Origin: Micromonospora costi
Lineage (GTDB): Bacteria > Actinomycetota > Actinomycetes > Mycobacteriales > Micromonosporaceae
DNA: 64,000 nt
Assembly (NCBI RefSeq): GCF_003626655.1
Contig: NZ_RBAN01000004.1
Span: forward strand, 682,001-746,000
Direction: 5' to 3'
Each line of letters starts with the position of its first letter. Position 1 is the first letter of the stretch. This document shows positions 49,841 to 57,941 of this stretch, in pieces. The position numbers were made by a program, and so were the translations under genes. The notes beneath the pieces were generated by a model that was not told the DNA's origin, searched no databases, and saw nothing but the letters and a program-made list of their open reading frames with translations.

Positions 49841-50779
49841 CTAGGAGCGCTGGGCTTCGTGTTCGTCCGCGACCTGGATGATCGTCTTGCCGTGCGTACG
49901 GCGGTGGCGGGCGAACGCGGCGGCCGTCTCGGCCAGCGGTCGCACATCGCCGACGATGGGCTTGAGCCGGCCGGCCCGGACGCGCTCGGCGAGGTCGGCC
50001 AGCCGGGCGCGATCAGGCTCCACCACGAAGAAGATGGCTCGCCCGTCCCTGGGCTGCACCGTCGGTGGCTCGGCAATGGTGACGACGGTGCCGCCCGGGC
50101 GTACCAGTGCGGTCGACCGTTCGAGGATGTCGCCGCCGATGACGTCGAACACCACATCCACCTCGCCGACCTGCTGCAGGTCGTCGGTCTCCAGGTCGAG
50201 GAAGGCCTGCACGCCGAGGCCGAGCGCGACGTCACGGTCGGCGGCCCGTCCAGTGCCGATCACCCGGGCGCCCACCTCTCGCGCGAGTTGGACGGCGATC
50301 GAGCCGACGCCGCCCGCGGCGCCGTGGATGAGGACGGTCTGCCCGGTCGTGAGGTGGGCGTGATCGAACAGTCCCTGCCACGCGGTCAGGCCGGAAATGG
50401 GCAACGCGGCGGCCACGGTATGGTCGATGTCCGCCGCGAGGGGCGCCAGGTTGCGAGCCTCCACCGCGGTGTATTCAGCCAGGGATCCGTTGCGGGCCCA
50501 GTCGGTCAGGCCGAACACCCGCTGGCCCACGCTGAGGCCGGTGGTTCCGTAGCCGAGCTCGACCACGGTTCCGGACAGCTCGTGCCCGGGGATGGTGGGC
50601 GTCCGGTCGCGGCCGCCGCGATCGGTCCACGTCGCCGGCCAGTCGAGCTCTCCGGGGGTGAAGCCTGCGGCGTGCACGCGCACGATGACGTCGTTCTCCG
50701 AAGCGTGCGGGTACGGCATGTCGGTCAGGGTGAGGCCCCCGACACCCGCGTCACGGTCTCGCACGGTGATCGCTCGCAT
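49841..50779 (-). CDS. NADP-dependent quinone-oxidoreductase-like protein (MDR)
   Basis: This 312-residue protein has GroES-like features (NDVIVRVHAAGFTPGELDWP, PGHELSGTVVELGYG), the Rossmann motif VLIHGAAGGVGSIAVQLARE and RPGGTVVTIAEPP. No zinc cysteine cluster is present, so it is a quinone or enone reductase type enzyme. ATG 50779 follows GAAAGGATT. It is upstream of the glycosyltransferase and downstream of the HD gene, with 118 and 146 base gaps, so shared transcription is uncertain. Confidence 0.85.
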   Translation of the reverse strand: MRAITVRDRDAGVGGLTLTDMPYPHASENDVIVRVHAAGFTPGELDWPATWTDRGGRDRTPTIPGHELSGTVVELGYGTTGLSVGQRVFGLTDWARNGSLAEYTAVEARNLAPLAADIDHTVAAALPISGLTAWQGLFDHAHLTTGQTVLIHGAAGGVGSIAVQLAREVGARVIGTGRAADRDVALGLGVQAFLDLETDDLQQVGEVDVVFDVIGGDILERSTALVRPGGTVVTIAEPPTVQPRDGRAIFFVVEPDRARLADLAERVRAGRLKPIVGDVRPLAETAAAFARHRRTHGKTIIQVADEHEAQRS

Positions 50780-50925
50780 GCGCAAATCCTTTCCAACGCT
50801 CATCGATGCGGGCGCGATCGCGCGCCCGCAACGCAGGGTCACTCATGACGCGCGTGGTCCCGCGTTCGGCAAGGATCACCGTGAGAGCCGTCACCGGGCA
50901 GCACGCCGCGCTCCCCCGGCCTCGC

Positions 50926-51564
50926 TCAGCTCGGCCAGGGCGAGCCGAGGATGCGCTCGACCGTCGTCGTGCGCGGGAAGCCGGGGATGAAGTGCTCGAT
51001 GATGTCGGAGTTCACGGTGCCGTTCGTGGTTTCGGGGCGGTTCTTGAACCCCTCGAACTGGGCGCGCAGAAACTCGTTCTTGAAGTCCCCTCGCGGGTGG
51101 GCGGCCAGGATCTCGGCCACCTGGTCGCCGTCCAGCCCGTCCAGGCCCAGGCCGAGCACGTCGGTCAGGACACCGAGCTGGGTGGTCGCGATCTCCGGGC
51201 CCATCAGGTGGGGAATGCCCGGGGTCGTGTGCAGCGCGATCGCCGTCCAGACGGTCTCGGCGGCGGCCGTCGAGAAACCCCGGTCCAGGAGGAACTTGCG
51301 CGCATGGTCGGCGCCATCGACTTCGAAGCGCTGCTCGGCGTCGGAGAAGGGGGTCAGGAGGCCCGCGTCGTGGAACATGGCCGACACGTAGAGCAGCTCC
51401 GGATCCGGTTGCACACCGAGCTGGTGAGCGTGGATCTGGCTGAAGAGGAAGACCCGCCGGGAGTGGTGGTAAATGAGAGGGCTGGTCATTTCCTGGACGA
51501 TCCTGGTCGCTTCGGCGACCGCCGCCGTGTCAGGAATTTCCAATCCCGCGATGACCTCTGACAT
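50926..51564 (-). CDS. HD-domain protein, cyanamide-hydratase-like
   Basis: This 212-residue protein has HD-fold motifs: MTSPLIYHHSRRVFLFSQIH (first His), LYVSAMFHDAGLLTPF (the HD pair), ADHARKFLLDRGFSTAAAET and VWTAIALHTTPGIPHLMGPE. The pattern is close to the fungal and bacterial cyanamide hydratase-like HD proteins, which are metal-dependent hydrolases or hydratases. ATG 51564 is preceded by AGAGGTT. It is divergent from the GlxA-type regulator at 52038, a frequent neighbour arrangement. Confidence 0.82.
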   Translation of the reverse strand: MSEVIAGLEIPDTAAVAEATRIVQEMTSPLIYHHSRRVFLFSQIHAHQLGVQPDPELLYVSAMFHDAGLLTPFSDAEQRFEVDGADHARKFLLDRGFSTAAAETVWTAIALHTTPGIPHLMGPEIATTQLGVLTDVLGLGLDGLDGDQVAEILAAHPRGDFKNEFLRAQFEGFKNRPETTNGTVNSDIIEHFIPGFPRTTTVERILGSPWPS

Positions 51565-52037
51565 AACCTCTGACTTTCGGAACAAGGTGTGTGGGCTGCG
51601 GACCGTTGTGCGAGTTCCATGCTGCCCACCGGTCGGTGCCTGCCGCCGCCTTTGTCCGGCCAGGAATCACTGAGATCCGGACAGGCGAAAATTGTGTTCC
51701 CCGCCACGCGCGGCACCACGTCGCGCGGCCGGCCCGGCACGTGGCCTGCGGCTTCGCGCCGCCCGTCACACCTGGTTCTCGTCGATCAGCGTTCGCGGAC
51801 GGCCGCGGCTTTGCTCGAACAGCCACCTCTGCCACAGCGTAAGGCAGCACAACCGAATCGTGAGGGACTTGCCGGCGAACGCCGCCCGGTCGACCCGCCG
51901 GCGGTAACGGGAGGCAGGCCCTTTCGCCCGCGGTCGTCGCACCTCGCTACAGTGCACCTGAGCAAACGGTTCCCCGGACCCCGCCCACGCGGATGCCCGT
52001 CATCTCCGGTGACGGTGTGCTAGCAAAGGACGTGTCC
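51565..52037. other. 473-base divergent gap between HD and GlxA genes
   Basis: No recognised gene. A 63-codon reverse-strand frame at 51766-51957 (ending WLFEQSRGRPRTLIDENQV) has no family I can name. The two divergent promoters must lie here. An AAAGGACG ribosome site precedes the right-hand gene. Confidence 0.4.
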
Positions 52038-53099
52038 ATGCCTTCTGCGTCGCCGACCCGAGGGCGGTGGCCGGCCGGGCCCGGCCGGCCACCAGGTGGA
52101 TCGGGCTCCGGAGAGTCCGGAGCAGGCAAGGCCGTCCCCCACCGCGTCGCGGTCCTCGCGTACGACGGAGTGACGTTGCTGGACATCGCCGGACCCGCGG
52201 AGGTGTTCAAGGAGGCGAACCGGTTCGGCGCCGACTACCGGATCGAGCTGCTGTCGCCGACCGGCGCCGACGTCACGTCGAACCTCGGAATCCGGATCGC
52301 TGTCGACGGCGCCATCTCCTCCGAGCCGGCTCCCGACACGCTACTGGTGGCCGGGTCCGACCTTTATCCGCGTACCCCTGTCCCCGCCGACCTGGCCGAC
52401 GCCGCGCGGAAGCCGGCGGCTACGGCCGGCCGGGTCGTGTCGGTCTGCACCGGGGCGTTCGTCCTCGCCGCCGCCGGCCTCCTCGACGGCAAACGCGCGA
52501 CCACGCACTGGAAGGTCGCCCACGAACTCGCCGCCCGATGCCCGACGTGCCGCGTCGAACCCGACGCGATCTACGTTCGCGACGGCACCACGTACACCTC
52601 GGCGGGAGTGACGGCCGGCATCGACCTGGCGCTCGCTCTCGTCGAAGAGGACCACGGGCCCGACCTGGCGCGCCACGTCGCCCGCGCCCTGGTGGTGTAC
52701 ATGCAGCGTGCGGGCGGCCAGTCTCAGTTCTCGGCACCGCTGCAGGGACCGCCGCCCCGCTCGCCGGCCCTGCGCACGATCACCGATCTGGTGACGGCGA
52801 ACCCGCGCGGCGACCACTCGCTCGCGGAACTCGCGAAACACCTCAACGTCAGTACCCGGCATCTCACCCGCCTCTTCCACGACGAGTTGTCCACGACACC
52901 GGCCCGCTACGTGGAGAACATTCGGTTCGACATGGCCAGGGCACTGCTCGACCAGGGACACACCGCGACGCAGGCCGCGGCACTCGCCGGGTTCCCCAGC
53001 TACGAGAGCATGCGACGGGTTTTCGCCAGCAAGCTGTCGATCAGTCCCGCCGCCTACCAGCGCCGGTTCAGCACCGCCCGCCGCACCACCGCGGGCTAG
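52038..53099 (+). CDS. GlxA-family regulator (DJ-1/PfpI plus AraC HTH)
   Basis: This 353-residue protein has an N-terminal DJ-1/PfpI-like domain (HRVAVLAYDGVTLLDIAGPA, VVSVCTGAFVLAAAGLLDGK, ATTHWKVAHELAARCPTC, the Cys sitting in the SVCTGAF nucleophile elbow). The C-terminal AraC double HTH reads HSLAELAKHLNVSTRHLTRL, then TATQAAALAGFPSYESMRRV. This is the common GlxA layout. ATG 52038 follows AAAGGACG. The first 30 residues are Gly/Pro rich and probably unstructured. It likely regulates the divergent HD gene. Confidence 0.9.
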   Translation: MPSASPTRGRWPAGPGRPPGGSGSGESGAGKAVPHRVAVLAYDGVTLLDIAGPAEVFKEANRFGADYRIELLSPTGADVTSNLGIRIAVDGAISSEPAPDTLLVAGSDLYPRTPVPADLADAARKPAATAGRVVSVCTGAFVLAAAGLLDGKRATTHWKVAHELAARCPTCRVEPDAIYVRDGTTYTSAGVTAGIDLALALVEEDHGPDLARHVARALVVYMQRAGGQSQFSAPLQGPPPRSPALRTITDLVTANPRGDHSLAELAKHLNVSTRHLTRLFHDELSTTPARYVENIRFDMARALLDQGHTATQAAALAGFPSYESMRRVFASKLSISPAAYQRRFSTARRTTAG

Positions 53100-53124
53100 G
53101 GATCCGCGGCCGTTGCGCGTGCCC

Positions 53125-53718
53125 TCACGGCGTGGCCGGTCCACCTGATGTGTCAGCGATCCGGGTGACGAGGAAATCCAGCCGCTCTGCCTGGCCGTCC
53201 GGGGGGATGCGGCCGCTCTCGGTCAGAGCGGCGATGCCGTGCAACGCGCTCCAGGTGACTTCGGCGAACAGTCCGCGTCGCGGGTTGTCCGAGCGAAAGC
53301 AGCTCACGAACTCGTCGAAAGCGGCGCGCAGCGGGGGTGGCGTCTCGGCGTGCGCGAACTTCACATCGGTAGGCAGGATGAACATGGCCTGGTAGAGGGC
53401 GGGCTGCTCGGTCGCGAACTCCAGGTAGGCGCGGCAGACGGCGTGCAGTGCCTCGGGCGGCTCGGAGGTGGCCAGCCGGGCACGGCGCAGGCGGGCCGCG
53501 AGTTCACCGAAGCCCTCGATGGCGACGGCGCGCATGATCGCGTCCTTGCCGTTGAAGTGGCTGTAGAGCACGGGCTGGCTGTATTCGACGCGCTCGGCCA
53601 GCCTCCGGGTGGTGACGGCCTCCCATCCTTCCGCCTCGGCCAGTTCGCGGGCGGCCGTGATGATCAGCTGATGGCGTCGAGCGCGTTCACGTTCGCGGCG
53701 CTCGGAGATGGCGGACAT
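53125..53718 (-). CDS. TetR-family regulator
   Basis: This 197-residue protein has a basic leader (RRERERARRHQLIITAAREL), the HTH EAVTTRRLAERVEYSQPVLYSHFNGK in two parts, and a TetR_C-type ligand domain with ALHAVCRAYLEFATEQPALY. The start is ATG 53718. Two copies of TAGCAACGCTAG lie directly upstream at 53728-53773, so autoregulation is likely. Across those sites lies only the remnant of a VOC gene, probably its former target. Confidence 0.87.
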   Translation of the reverse strand: MSAISERRERERARRHQLIITAARELAEAEGWEAVTTRRLAERVEYSQPVLYSHFNGKDAIMRAVAIEGFGELAARLRRARLATSEPPEALHAVCRAYLEFATEQPALYQAMFILPTDVKFAHAETPPPLRAAFDEFVSCFRSDNPRRGLFAEVTWSALHGIAALTESGRIPPDGQAERLDFLVTRIADTSGGPATP

Positions 53719-53727
53719 GACCTCATC

Positions 53728-53773
53728 GTAGCAACGCTAGAGATCCTGCCGAGGATAGGACTAGCAACGCTAG
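53728..53773. promoter_or_regulatory. Paired palindromic TetR operators
   Basis: GTAGCAACGCTAG (53728-53740) and CTAGCAACGCTAG (53761-53773) share the inverted repeat CTAGC-AAC-GCTAG, 33 bases apart centre to centre. They lie between the TetR start and the VOC remnant. Confidence 0.7.
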
Positions 53774-53838
53774 GACAGCTAGCGCCCGCGAGTGGTGGGC
53801 TTCACCCCCGAGTCGACAGAGGCTCTAGCATCGCCGGC

Positions 53839-53941
53839 ATGGCAACACGGCTCGTTCAATCAACATGAAGGCTCGGGACGACTCCGCGCGGCAAGACTGC
53901 GGACTCTCGGCGCCACTGCCATCGACCTGGACCAGGATCTA
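53839..53941 (+). pseudogene. Remnant of a VOC/glyoxalase-family gene
   Basis: ATG 53839 opens MATRLVQ. One missing base later the next frame gives INMKARDDSA, together the characteristic first strand of actinomycete VOC proteins. The sequence then jumps to AARLRTLGATAIDLDQD in a third frame, the C-terminal VOC helix and strand. The middle 80 or more residues are lost. It faces right, away from the TetR gene and its operators, and is truncated against the next gene. Confidence 0.6.
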
Positions 53942-53944
53942 AGG

Positions 53945-54637
53945 TCAGGGTCGTGCACCGAGGAATCGCGTGATCGAGCTGGCCAGCGCCCGGGGGGCCT
54001 CAAGCATGGGTAGGTGGCCGGTGTCGAGGGTGTCCGCCCAGGCGTGACCGAGCCGCTGGGCGCAGCGTCGCTGTAGCGCGACCGGCAGCTCGCGGTCCTG
54101 AGCGGCGAGCACGTATCCCCGCCGGCCGCTCCACGAGCGATGGCCGGTCCTGTCGCGATACAGACCGGGTGACTCGGGAGTGAACTCTGCGATGAGGCGG
54201 CCAGCGGCCTGGTCGTCGAGACGGTGCGCGAGGCGGCCGCGGATAGCCGAGGCCGGTGGGCGAGTCCCGGCGACCCGCATCGCCACGTTCAGCAGCCACC
54301 GGTTCGGCACCGGCATCGCCGAGATGAACGACCCTGCGGCCTTGGGGATCACGGCCGTCACCGCCAGGAACGCGCTGACACGTTCGGGCGCGAGCCGGGC
54401 GACCTCGGCGCCGATCACGCCACCGGCCGAATGCGCGACGATCGCGAACCTGCCCGTGGGCGCGGAACCGATGGCCGCCTCGGCATAGTCGCGCAAGGAA
54501 CCCTCGACGCCGCGGCTCGGTCGCGCAGCGACCTGGACCTCGTGAGGCCAGCCCATCCGCTGGTGGACGTCGTCCCAGATCCAGGCCGGAAGCCCGGCGC
54601 CGCTGATGAACAGGATCGGGTCGCGTGGAGTGCTCAT
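53945..54637 (-). CDS. Alpha/beta hydrolase
   Basis: This 230-residue protein has oxyanion-hole region ILFISGAGLPAWIWDDV, nucleophile in FAIVAHSAGGVIGAEVARLA (GxSxG as HSAGG), acid within YVLAAQDRELPVALQRR and His in DTLDTGHLPMLEAPRALASS. It is a generic small hydrolase of the EstA/RsbQ-like size; the substrate is unknown. ATG 54637 is favoured. It is divergent, with a 49-base gap, from the WYL regulator at 54687, which probably controls it. Confidence 0.83.
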   Translation of the reverse strand: MSTPRDPILFISGAGLPAWIWDDVHQRMGWPHEVQVAARPSRGVEGSLRDYAEAAIGSAPTGRFAIVAHSAGGVIGAEVARLAPERVSAFLAVTAVIPKAAGSFISAMPVPNRWLLNVAMRVAGTRPPASAIRGRLAHRLDDQAAGRLIAEFTPESPGLYRDRTGHRSWSGRRGYVLAAQDRELPVALQRRCAQRLGHAWADTLDTGHLPMLEAPRALASSITRFLGARP

Positions 54638-54686
54638 GACGGCATCGTCACGCGCAGCCATGTCACGGGTATGTCACCATTTCCGC

Positions 54687-55382
54687 ATGAACCGCACCGA
54701 CCGGTTGTACGCGCTGAGGGAGGAACTGCGGCGCGCCGGCAGCGCCGGACGGACCGCCGAACGTCTCGCCGACATCTTCGAGGTCAGCGTACGGACGATC
54801 AAACGTGACATCTCGGCCCTGCAACACGCGGGTCTGCCCGTCTACGCGCGCCCCGGACCCGGTGGAGGCTATGTCGTCGACAGGGCCGCCACGCTGCCGC
54901 CGGTCAACTTCACCGACGCCGAGGTCTGCGGGCTCGCCGCGGCCGTGGCAGCCCACCGCGGGCAGCCCTTCGACGGCCACGCCCGCGCCGCGCTGGTCAA
55001 GGCGCTGAGCGTCATGGATGCGCAGGCCCGGCAACGCGCCAACGCCGTGAAGGACCGCGTGTGGATCGACCACACCGACACACCACGTGACGCCCGGGTC
55101 CGCCACACGGTCGAGCGAGCTCTCCACGAACAACGTGTCCTCGTCGTGCACTACCGCGACACGCACGACAGGCGGACCGTGCGCCACGTGGACCCCGTGC
55201 TCCTCGCGCGCACCCGGGGACAGTGGTTTCTCGTCGCGCACTGCCGGATCCGCAACGCGATCCGCTGGTTCCGCCTCGACCGGGTGACCTCCGCGCAGCT
55301 GACCAGCGAAACCGCCGCCAGCATCCCTGTCGAGGCGGTCGGCGCCCCACCCGCCACCGCCCGGGCCGTCGCCGACCTCTGA
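54687..55382 (+). CDS. HTH-WYL (YafY-type) transcriptional regulator
   Basis: This 231-residue protein has an N-terminal HTH_11 (RTAERLADIFEVSVRTIKRD, ISALQHAGLPVYARPGPGGG) and a WYL-like domain (RVLVVHYRDTHDRRTVRHVD, GQWFLVAHCRIRNAIRWFRL). WYL regulators respond to ligands or nucleic acid signals. ATG 54687 starts it. TGTCAC occurs twice in the short divergent gap (around 54660 and 54672), a possible binding site. Confidence 0.87.
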   Translation: MNRTDRLYALREELRRAGSAGRTAERLADIFEVSVRTIKRDISALQHAGLPVYARPGPGGGYVVDRAATLPPVNFTDAEVCGLAAAVAAHRGQPFDGHARAALVKALSVMDAQARQRANAVKDRVWIDHTDTPRDARVRHTVERALHEQRVLVVHYRDTHDRRTVRHVDPVLLARTRGQWFLVAHCRIRNAIRWFRLDRVTSAQLTSETAASIPVEAVGAPPATARAVADL

Positions 55383-55811
55383 CGCTCATCCACCGTCACA
55401 GACCGATGCGACCGCCGCATCCCGGGCGAATTCGCGGTGATCTCCACTAATACGAGCATGCTGCGTGACCTGCGAAGACGAGATCGACGGAGGTCTTGCA
55501 CAAGTCTTCGTATACAACATACGCTCGCGAGAGCCGCCGACTCGAGGAGCTGCCATCGAACCGTTCCAGCGACACGAGCCCAGGGCCACCGTCCACTGTG
55601 TCCCTACGGTGTGGCCGTCGACGCGATCGACGCACTGCTCGCTCGGCGCCCCGATCTGCCGCCTCCTGAACGTCTTCGTGGCGGGCACCTCGGCCACCAC
55701 CGGTTTCGCGTTCTTCGCCGACGGGCCGCCCGCCTGACAACCGCCCACTTCACCGACTGATCGGTGGCCCCAACACGCCCTGCCCACGCCCTACTCACCA
55801 AGGAGCTGACC
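55383..55811. other. 429-base gap without a recognised gene
   Basis: A small dyad CGTAT-ACAAC-ATACG at 55509-55523 sits in an unusually AT-rich stretch and may be a promoter or operator. A CACCGA-TCGGTG hairpin occurs near 55751-55765. Short frames on both strands have no protein character. AAGGAGC at its right end is the ribosome site of the next gene. Confidence 0.45.
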
Positions 55812-57728
55812 ATGGATCTCCCCGTCGATCGACAACGACGATCACGACCACGACACTGGCTGCCCGGCGTCGCCGTGCTGGCGCTCGTGGCCTCGCTCGG
55901 GTTCGCCACACCGGCGGCCGGCGCCGAGGAGCAGCCGACCGGGCAGCGCCCTGTGTTCGAGAACGGCCGAGCCCAGCCGGTGTACGCCGGCGAGGAGATC
56001 ATCACCCAGAACGTCTGGGTCGAGGTCGAGGGCATGGACACCGACCGGGACGGCGCCAATGACCGCATCCGGGTGCAGATCCGGCGGCCGGCATCGACCG
56101 ACAAGGGCATCCAACTGCCGATCATCATGCAGGCGAGCCCCTACTGGGGAGAGGGAGGGGCGTTCCTCAACAACGAGGTCCACGTCCCGCTCTACGCGCC
56201 CGAGAAGCCGGGCTACGCGCCTCCGCCGGATCCCGGCCCGTTCCCGTACTTCCCGCTGCCCGACAAGCCGTACGACGGCACCGAGCCGCCACACCAGACG
56301 ATCAACGGCGGGACGTACCAGAACGAGTTCCTGCAACGCGGCTTCATCTTCGCCCACGCGCAGATGCTCGGTACGGGCAGCTCGACCGGGTGCACGACCG
56401 GGGGCGGTCCCGAGGAGCACAACTCGCTCAAGGCGGTCATCGACTGGTTCAACGGCCGGGCCGACGCGTACGACATCGACGGCAACCGGGTCGAGGCCAC
56501 CTGGACCACCGGTCAGGTCGGGATGATCGGCACCTCCTACGACGGCACGCTACCGATCGGGGTGGCCACGACCGGCGTGAAGGAACTGCGGGCGATCGTG
56601 CCCATCGCGGCGATCTCCAGCTACTACGACTACCGCCGGATGAACGGCACCCCCATCTCGACCAACACCAACCTCGGGGGCGACCAGAACTCCAACCACA
56701 ACTCCAACATCTCGCGGAAGTACCCGGAGGTGTGCGACTACACCAAGGAAGAGGTCCGGCGGGGTCAGGACCGGACAACCGGCGAGTACAACGAGTGGTG
56801 GCACGAGCGCAACTACCTGCCGAACATCGGCAACATCGCCGGCGGCGTCCTGGTGCAGCACGGCCTGAACGACCAGAACGTGAAGCTCCGGAACGCCGCC
56901 CAGCTTATCGACGCGCTCGAGGAGAACGGCATCCCCCACCAGGTGTGGCTGCACCAGGGCGGGCACGGCGACCGGGCGCTCTCGAACAACCGGGCCGCCT
57001 GGCTGGACCTGCTCAACCGCTGGTGGACCTACTGGCTGCACGGTGTGGACAACGACGTGCTGGACGAGCCCGCAGCAGTGGTCGAGCGTGAAGACGGCAC
57101 CTGGACGCCGTACGACAGCTGGCCGGCGCCCGGCTCCGCCTCCACGCGCCTCTTCCTCGGCGCGAGTGGCGACAACACCACCGGCACGCTCGCGCTCACA
57201 CGCAACGCCGAGGACGGGCCGGTCACCGAGACCTTCGTCGACGACATGACGATCGACGCGACGAACTTCGCCCGCGCCGAGCAGTCCCCGAACCGCCTCG
57301 CCTACCGCACCGCGCCGCTCACCAAACCCGTACACCTGAGCGGGACGGTGCACCTCTCGACCCGGATGTCGATCGACGCCCGGGCCGCGATCGTCAGCGC
57401 GATGCTGGTCGAGTACCCGAAGTCGGGCAACCCGAAGATCATCGCGCGGGGCTGGTCGGACCCGCTGAAGCGGTTCGGCCTGGACCGCAGCTTCGGCATC
57501 CAGCCGGGAGCCCCGTTCCTCCACGACTTCGACCTGCAGCCGCACGACTACGTGTTCAACGAAGGCAGCCAGATCGGGCTCGTCGTGTACTCCAGCGACC
57601 GGGTCTTCACCCTCCGGCCGCCGCCGGGCACCGAGCTGAGCCTGTACACGCACCACAGCCAGACCCGAGTCGACCTCCCGATCGTCGGCGGCGCGTCCGC
57701 ACTCGCGTCCGCTCTCGGCGGCGAGTAA
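55812..57728 (+). CDS. Secreted Xaa-Pro dipeptidyl-peptidase family protein (S15)
   Basis: This 638-residue protein has a signal peptide (LPGVAVLALVASLGFATP, cleavage after AGA). The S15 catalytic domain has SSTGCTTGGGPEEHNSLKAV, nucleophile Ser in QVGMIGTSYDGTLPIGVATT, acid near VLVQHGLNDQNVKLRNAAQL and His in VWLHQGGHGDRALSNNRAAW. A C-terminal jelly-roll domain follows. It matches actinomycete Xaa-Pro dipeptidyl-peptidases that release X-Pro dipeptides extracellularly. ATG 55812 follows AAGGAGCTGACC. It appears monocistronic. Confidence 0.88.
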   Translation: MDLPVDRQRRSRPRHWLPGVAVLALVASLGFATPAAGAEEQPTGQRPVFENGRAQPVYAGEEIITQNVWVEVEGMDTDRDGANDRIRVQIRRPASTDKGIQLPIIMQASPYWGEGGAFLNNEVHVPLYAPEKPGYAPPPDPGPFPYFPLPDKPYDGTEPPHQTINGGTYQNEFLQRGFIFAHAQMLGTGSSTGCTTGGGPEEHNSLKAVIDWFNGRADAYDIDGNRVEATWTTGQVGMIGTSYDGTLPIGVATTGVKELRAIVPIAAISSYYDYRRMNGTPISTNTNLGGDQNSNHNSNISRKYPEVCDYTKEEVRRGQDRTTGEYNEWWHERNYLPNIGNIAGGVLVQHGLNDQNVKLRNAAQLIDALEENGIPHQVWLHQGGHGDRALSNNRAAWLDLLNRWWTYWLHGVDNDVLDEPAAVVEREDGTWTPYDSWPAPGSASTRLFLGASGDNTTGTLALTRNAEDGPVTETFVDDMTIDATNFARAEQSPNRLAYRTAPLTKPVHLSGTVHLSTRMSIDARAAIVSAMLVEYPKSGNPKIIARGWSDPLKRFGLDRSFGIQPGAPFLHDFDLQPHDYVFNEGSQIGLVVYSSDRVFTLRPPPGTELSLYTHHSQTRVDLPIVGGASALASALGGE

Positions 57729-57941
57729 GGCCCCATTCGCCTCGGCCCGGTCCGGGTGGCGGGTTCCCGCCCACTCGGGCCGGGCCGGGCGTTCCCTGAA
57801 GGAGCCCGCGACGGCTGCCGGCGGGGACACGTCTCCCGCTGAAGCATGTGGCCGCCGAGAAGGCGGTTGCGCACCTGCCGCGTCCTGGACCATAGTCCTC
57901 GCCATGATCTCTTCCCGGAAGGGCGGCGACGCCCCGGTGCG

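Noticed and set aside
51766..51957. Small reverse-strand frame ending in WLFEQSRGRPRTLIDENQV
   Set aside because: No family recognised, no ribosome site, and it sits in a divergent promoter region. It is noted only inside the gap entry.
48424..53099. A natural-product gene cluster around the glycosyltransferase
   Set aside because: There is no polyketide, peptide, terpene or sugar-nucleotide synthesis gene nearby, and the gaps between genes exceed 100 bases.
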